Part shown: piece after piece, positions 61,978 to 64,000 of the stretch
Layout: every line of letters begins with the position of its first letter
Numbering within the stretch: the stretch's first letter is position 1
NCBI RefSeq assembly: GCF_001280565.1
Contig: NZ_LGRO01000001.1
Coordinates: 2,914,001-2,978,000 of the forward strand
Reading direction: 5' to 3'
DNA length: 64,000 bases
Source: Sulfobacillus thermosulfidooxidans
Lineage (GTDB): Bacteria > Bacillota > Sulfobacillia > Sulfobacillales > Sulfobacillaceae
Notes under the pieces: generated by a model
The model's database searches: none
What the model was told of the DNA's origin: nothing
The model's input: only the letters and a program-made list of their open reading frames with translations
Program-made: the position numbers and the translations under genes

Positions 61978-62923
61978 AATTTCCCCTCCGCTGAATTAAC
62001 GATACGACGCCGCCTGGTAAGAACAAAACGAGCGCCATAATGAGCAGCCCATAGATCAATTGAAAATATTGCGGTTCAGAAATTCCGATCGCGTTATAGA
62101 GCCCATAAAGGACAATAGACCCCAAAACAGGACCGGTTACGGTGCCAGAACCCCCAAATAATGTGAAGACAATCGCCAAAATACTAATATTCAAATCAAA
62201 TACCGTGCTGGGGTAAAAGACGGACAAATGCCACCCGAATATCGCTCCGGTGAGCCCGGCGATTAAGGCGGAAAGGAGCCAAACCACAGATCGCGAGCGT
62301 ACTACAGCGATTCCCGCCATAGCCGCGCTTACTGGATCCTCGCGAATGGCCATGAGGGCGCGACCAAAAGGTGCATTACGTATCACAATTAACAGAACAG
62401 TTGTTAATACTAGTACTACTACCATGGCGACATACGAAGTAAGAGGATGATAACTCTGTGTCAGAGATTCCCCATAAGGGCCGCCGGTGAGATGCGTCAA
62501 CTGCGAATTGGACACGACATTGCTCAGCACTTCTGAAGCTGCTAAAGAACTAATCGCGAAATAGGCTCCTGATAGACGTAAAAGCGGTGAAAAGATAATC
62601 GCGATGATAACCGATAAGAGGCCACCCATCAGCACGGCCAAGAGGCCGGGAAAATGCCACAATTGAATACTCATGGCCATGCCATAAGCCCCAATACCAA
62701 AGAATCCAACATATCCAAAAGGTAAATAGCCTGTGAAACCATAAAGTAAATTTACCCCTTGTGCGAGCGCCATAAAGGCCATCATTTGAAATAAAATGGT
62801 ATGGTTTGCGTACACCAAAGGGGATAAAGAAAATCCTGCCAAGACTAGCAAAGGGACAAGGCTGTTTGCCAAAAGTCTTTTGGAGGCGTTTTGTTTTGAA
62901 CGGGAAGCTAACGAATTAAGCAT
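61967..62923 (-). CDS. ABC transporter permease, LivM/UrtC type
   Basis: A 318-residue membrane protein with about nine helices. 'LLYGFTGYLPFGYVGFFGIGAY' and the cytoplasmic coupling loop 'GRALMAIREDPVSAAMAGI' are LivM hallmarks. It overlaps the LivH-like gene by 8 nt. It forms the membrane channel of the complex with the LivH-like permease. Confidence 0.9.
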   Translation of the reverse strand: MLNSLASRSKQNASKRLLANSLVPLLVLAGFSLSPLVYANHTILFQMMAFMALAQGVNLLYGFTGYLPFGYVGFFGIGAYGMAMSIQLWHFPGLLAVLMGGLLSVIIAIIFSPLLRLSGAYFAISSLAASEVLSNVVSNSQLTHLTGGPYGESLTQSYHPLTSYVAMVVVLVLTTVLLIVIRNAPFGRALMAIREDPVSAAMAGIAVVRSRSVVWLLSALIAGLTGAIFGWHLSVFYPSTVFDLNISILAIVFTLFGGSGTVTGPVLGSIVLYGLYNAIGISEPQYFQLIYGLLIMALVLFLPGGVVSLIQRRGNYVP

Positions 62924-63791
62924 GGCGTACCCCCTTACCTAATAAGCCTGAGGGCTTCACTAACACAATGATGAGTAAGAGTAGATAAGGGACGAGAACG
63001 GACCATGATGATAAATAGGTTTGCATCAACATTAATGAGATGCCGTAAACAAGCCCGCCGAGAACGGATCCCAAAGGATTGCCCAAGGAGCCGATAACCA
63101 CAATGGCAAAGGCAATGGTTGTAAGTCCGAGTCCCGAGGTAGGATCAAGACTTCCTATCATAAAAGGGCTGAGTACCCCGGACATCGCAGCGAGAGCTAG
63201 ACCTAACGAGAAAATAATGGCCGATGTCCGTTTGACGGGCAATCCGCTAGCCATGGCTTCGTCACGGTTACCCATGACAGCGCGGACGGCTTGCCCGGTA
63301 CGCGTGTAGTATAAAAAGAGATAAGTGAGGGCAATCATCAAAAGACTGACACCCGCGGTAATAACCCAAACGATTTGGTAACTTTGTCCGAGAAAATGCC
63401 ACGGGGCATTTCCGAAAATCGACAAGGGCAGCGACCGGGGATTGTCGCCAAAGCCGATAACCATTAAGGCTTCGAGGACTTGGGACAAGCCGAAAAACAA
63501 AATTAATGAAAGCATTTCGGGATCCCGGGAATTTGATAGACGTGGGATAAGCGGGAAAAACAAGAGAAGGCCTACAACAAAAAACAACAGCAGCGCAACC
63601 ACTAAGCTCACAACCGGATTCAGATGCAGTGAAGAATAAAGAACCACGGCCAAATAGCCCCCTAATACCACAAAATCGCCATGAGCTAAATTGACCATTT
63701 GCATGACGCCAAAGATCAAATTGAGTCCTAAGGCCATAAATCCAAAAAACAGGCCGAATAGGATTCCGGAAATGAGACTGTAAGTGAACAT
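62916..63791 (-). CDS. ABC transporter permease, LivH/UrtB type
   Basis: A 291-residue permease. 'LNLIFGVMQMVNLAHGDFVVLG' and the coupling loop 'VRAVMGNRDEAMASGLPV' match LivH. 'GSLGNPLGSVLGGLVYGI' near the end is also family-typical. It follows the substrate-binding protein gene after 85 nt, interrupted by a hairpin that may lower downstream expression. Confidence 0.9.
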   Translation of the reverse strand: MFTYSLISGILFGLFFGFMALGLNLIFGVMQMVNLAHGDFVVLGGYLAVVLYSSLHLNPVVSLVVALLLFFVVGLLLFFPLIPRLSNSRDPEMLSLILFFGLSQVLEALMVIGFGDNPRSLPLSIFGNAPWHFLGQSYQIVWVITAGVSLLMIALTYLFLYYTRTGQAVRAVMGNRDEAMASGLPVKRTSAIIFSLGLALAAMSGVLSPFMIGSLDPTSGLGLTTIAFAIVVIGSLGNPLGSVLGGLVYGISLMLMQTYLSSWSVLVPYLLLLIIVLVKPSGLLGKGVRHA

Positions 63792-63811
63792 AAAATCCTC
63801 CTACTGAGGGC

Positions 63812-63863
63812 TCCTGCAATCCCCAGTGCGCAGATATTGCGATTTGATAGGATGATTGCAGGA
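63812..63863 (-). terminator. Hairpin between the binding-protein and permease genes
   Basis: TCCTGCAATC (63812-63821) and GATTGCAGGA (63854-63863) form a perfect 10-bp stem, extendable by GGG/CCC after one mismatch. It lies in the gap after the binding-protein stop, where partial termination or mRNA processing usually gives more binding protein than permease. Confidence 0.6.
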
Positions 63864-63876
63864 ACCCTTTGGTCCA

Positions 63877-64000
63877 TTAAGAATTGGGGGATGTGACAAA
63901 CTTGACCGAAACTTGTCCTTGAGGTGTCGTGGTGATTTTGCCGACTGGCAATGTTTCCCCAACCTGAGCCCCTTCGGAATTAATCTTGAAAGTCCCATCC
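63877..64000 (-). CDS. ABC transporter substrate-binding protein, C-terminal end (LivK type), partial
   Basis: Only the last 40 residues lie in the window, a minus-strand frame ending 'TTTPQGQVSVKFVTSPNS', preceded by 'FKINSEGAQVGETLPVG'. The fragment has the plain, polar look of the end of a periplasmic-type binding protein, and its place as first gene before LivH/M/G/F-type genes supports a LivK-like secreted receptor. Substrate and full length lie outside the window. Confidence 0.65.
   Translation of the reverse strand, partial: DGTFKINSEGAQVGETLPVGKITTTPQGQVSVKFVTSPNS

Overview
The window looks like a chromosome segment of an acidophilic, spore-forming, Gram-positive chemolithoheterotroph of the Sulfobacillus type. 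This is inferred from gene content and style: a GerA/GerC/GerB germinant receptor, cytochrome bd, a glutamate decarboxylase, a b6-type cytochrome b, a sulfide-quinone-reductase-like flavoprotein, moderate GC with strong AGGAGG ribosome sites, and TTG/GTG starts. No rRNA, tRNA or CRISPR array was seen.

Layout. 0.1-0.8 kb: decayed IS256-type transposase. 0.9-6.2 kb: nitrate assimilation (catalytic nitrate reductase, precorrin-2 dehydrogenase, NNP-type transporter), divergent from a truncated haemoglobin and cyanase. 6.5-11.3 kb: APC permease, hydroxyacid dehydrogenase, PaaG-like enoyl-CoA isomerase, Zn alcohol dehydrogenase. 11.5-25.5 kb: a membrane/nitrosative-stress region with two heme-copper-oxidase-like membrane paralogues, DUF2249 proteins, a CRP-type regulator with three matching GTGA-N6-TCAC boxes, glutamate decarboxylase and a cytochrome b pair. 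It also carries a dead TnpB element, and a 7TM-GGDEF diguanylate cyclase gene split by an IS605-type element. 25.6-32.1 kb: flavoprotein, membrane-anchored FMN glutamate-synthase-like protein, germination operon. 32.3-44.4 kb: AnmK, DUF2079 protein, cytochrome bd oxidase, hydrolase, MFS plus LysR, and a beta-propeller lipoprotein. 44.6-50.1 kb: redox protein and a D-threonate-type catabolic cluster (transporter, DeoR repressor, four-carbon acid-sugar kinase, PdxA2). 50.7-54.2 kb: methyltransferase, GH1 beta-glucosidase, rhodanese, zinc-ribbon protein. 54.4-58.9 kb: NAD-linked formate dehydrogenase. 59.1-64 kb: cytosine-deaminase-like amidohydrolase convergent with a Liv/Urt-type ABC transporter that runs off the window.

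The most striking system is the formate dehydrogenase. Its catalytic gene is interrupted by an in-frame TGA exactly at the Mo/W-ligand position. A SECIS-like hairpin (6-bp stem, GGTCT loop) follows 12 nt later, so the gene should be read as one selenoprotein of about 652 residues. The protein also lacks the N-terminal [4Fe-4S]/MGD domain. That domain is found at the C-terminus of a separate ferredoxin-like protein encoded three genes downstream. The alpha subunit of an FdsA/FdhF-type enzyme therefore seems split exactly at a domain border into two polypeptides, flanking NuoE-like and NuoF-like subunits that would pass electrons to NAD+.

Other regulatory structure: a 13-bp inverted repeat straddling the -10 box of the threonate transporter promoter, repeated TGTC/GACA motifs in the nitrate-reductase/globin divergent promoter, a 16-bp palindrome before the formate dehydrogenase, and a long palindrome before the amidohydrolase.
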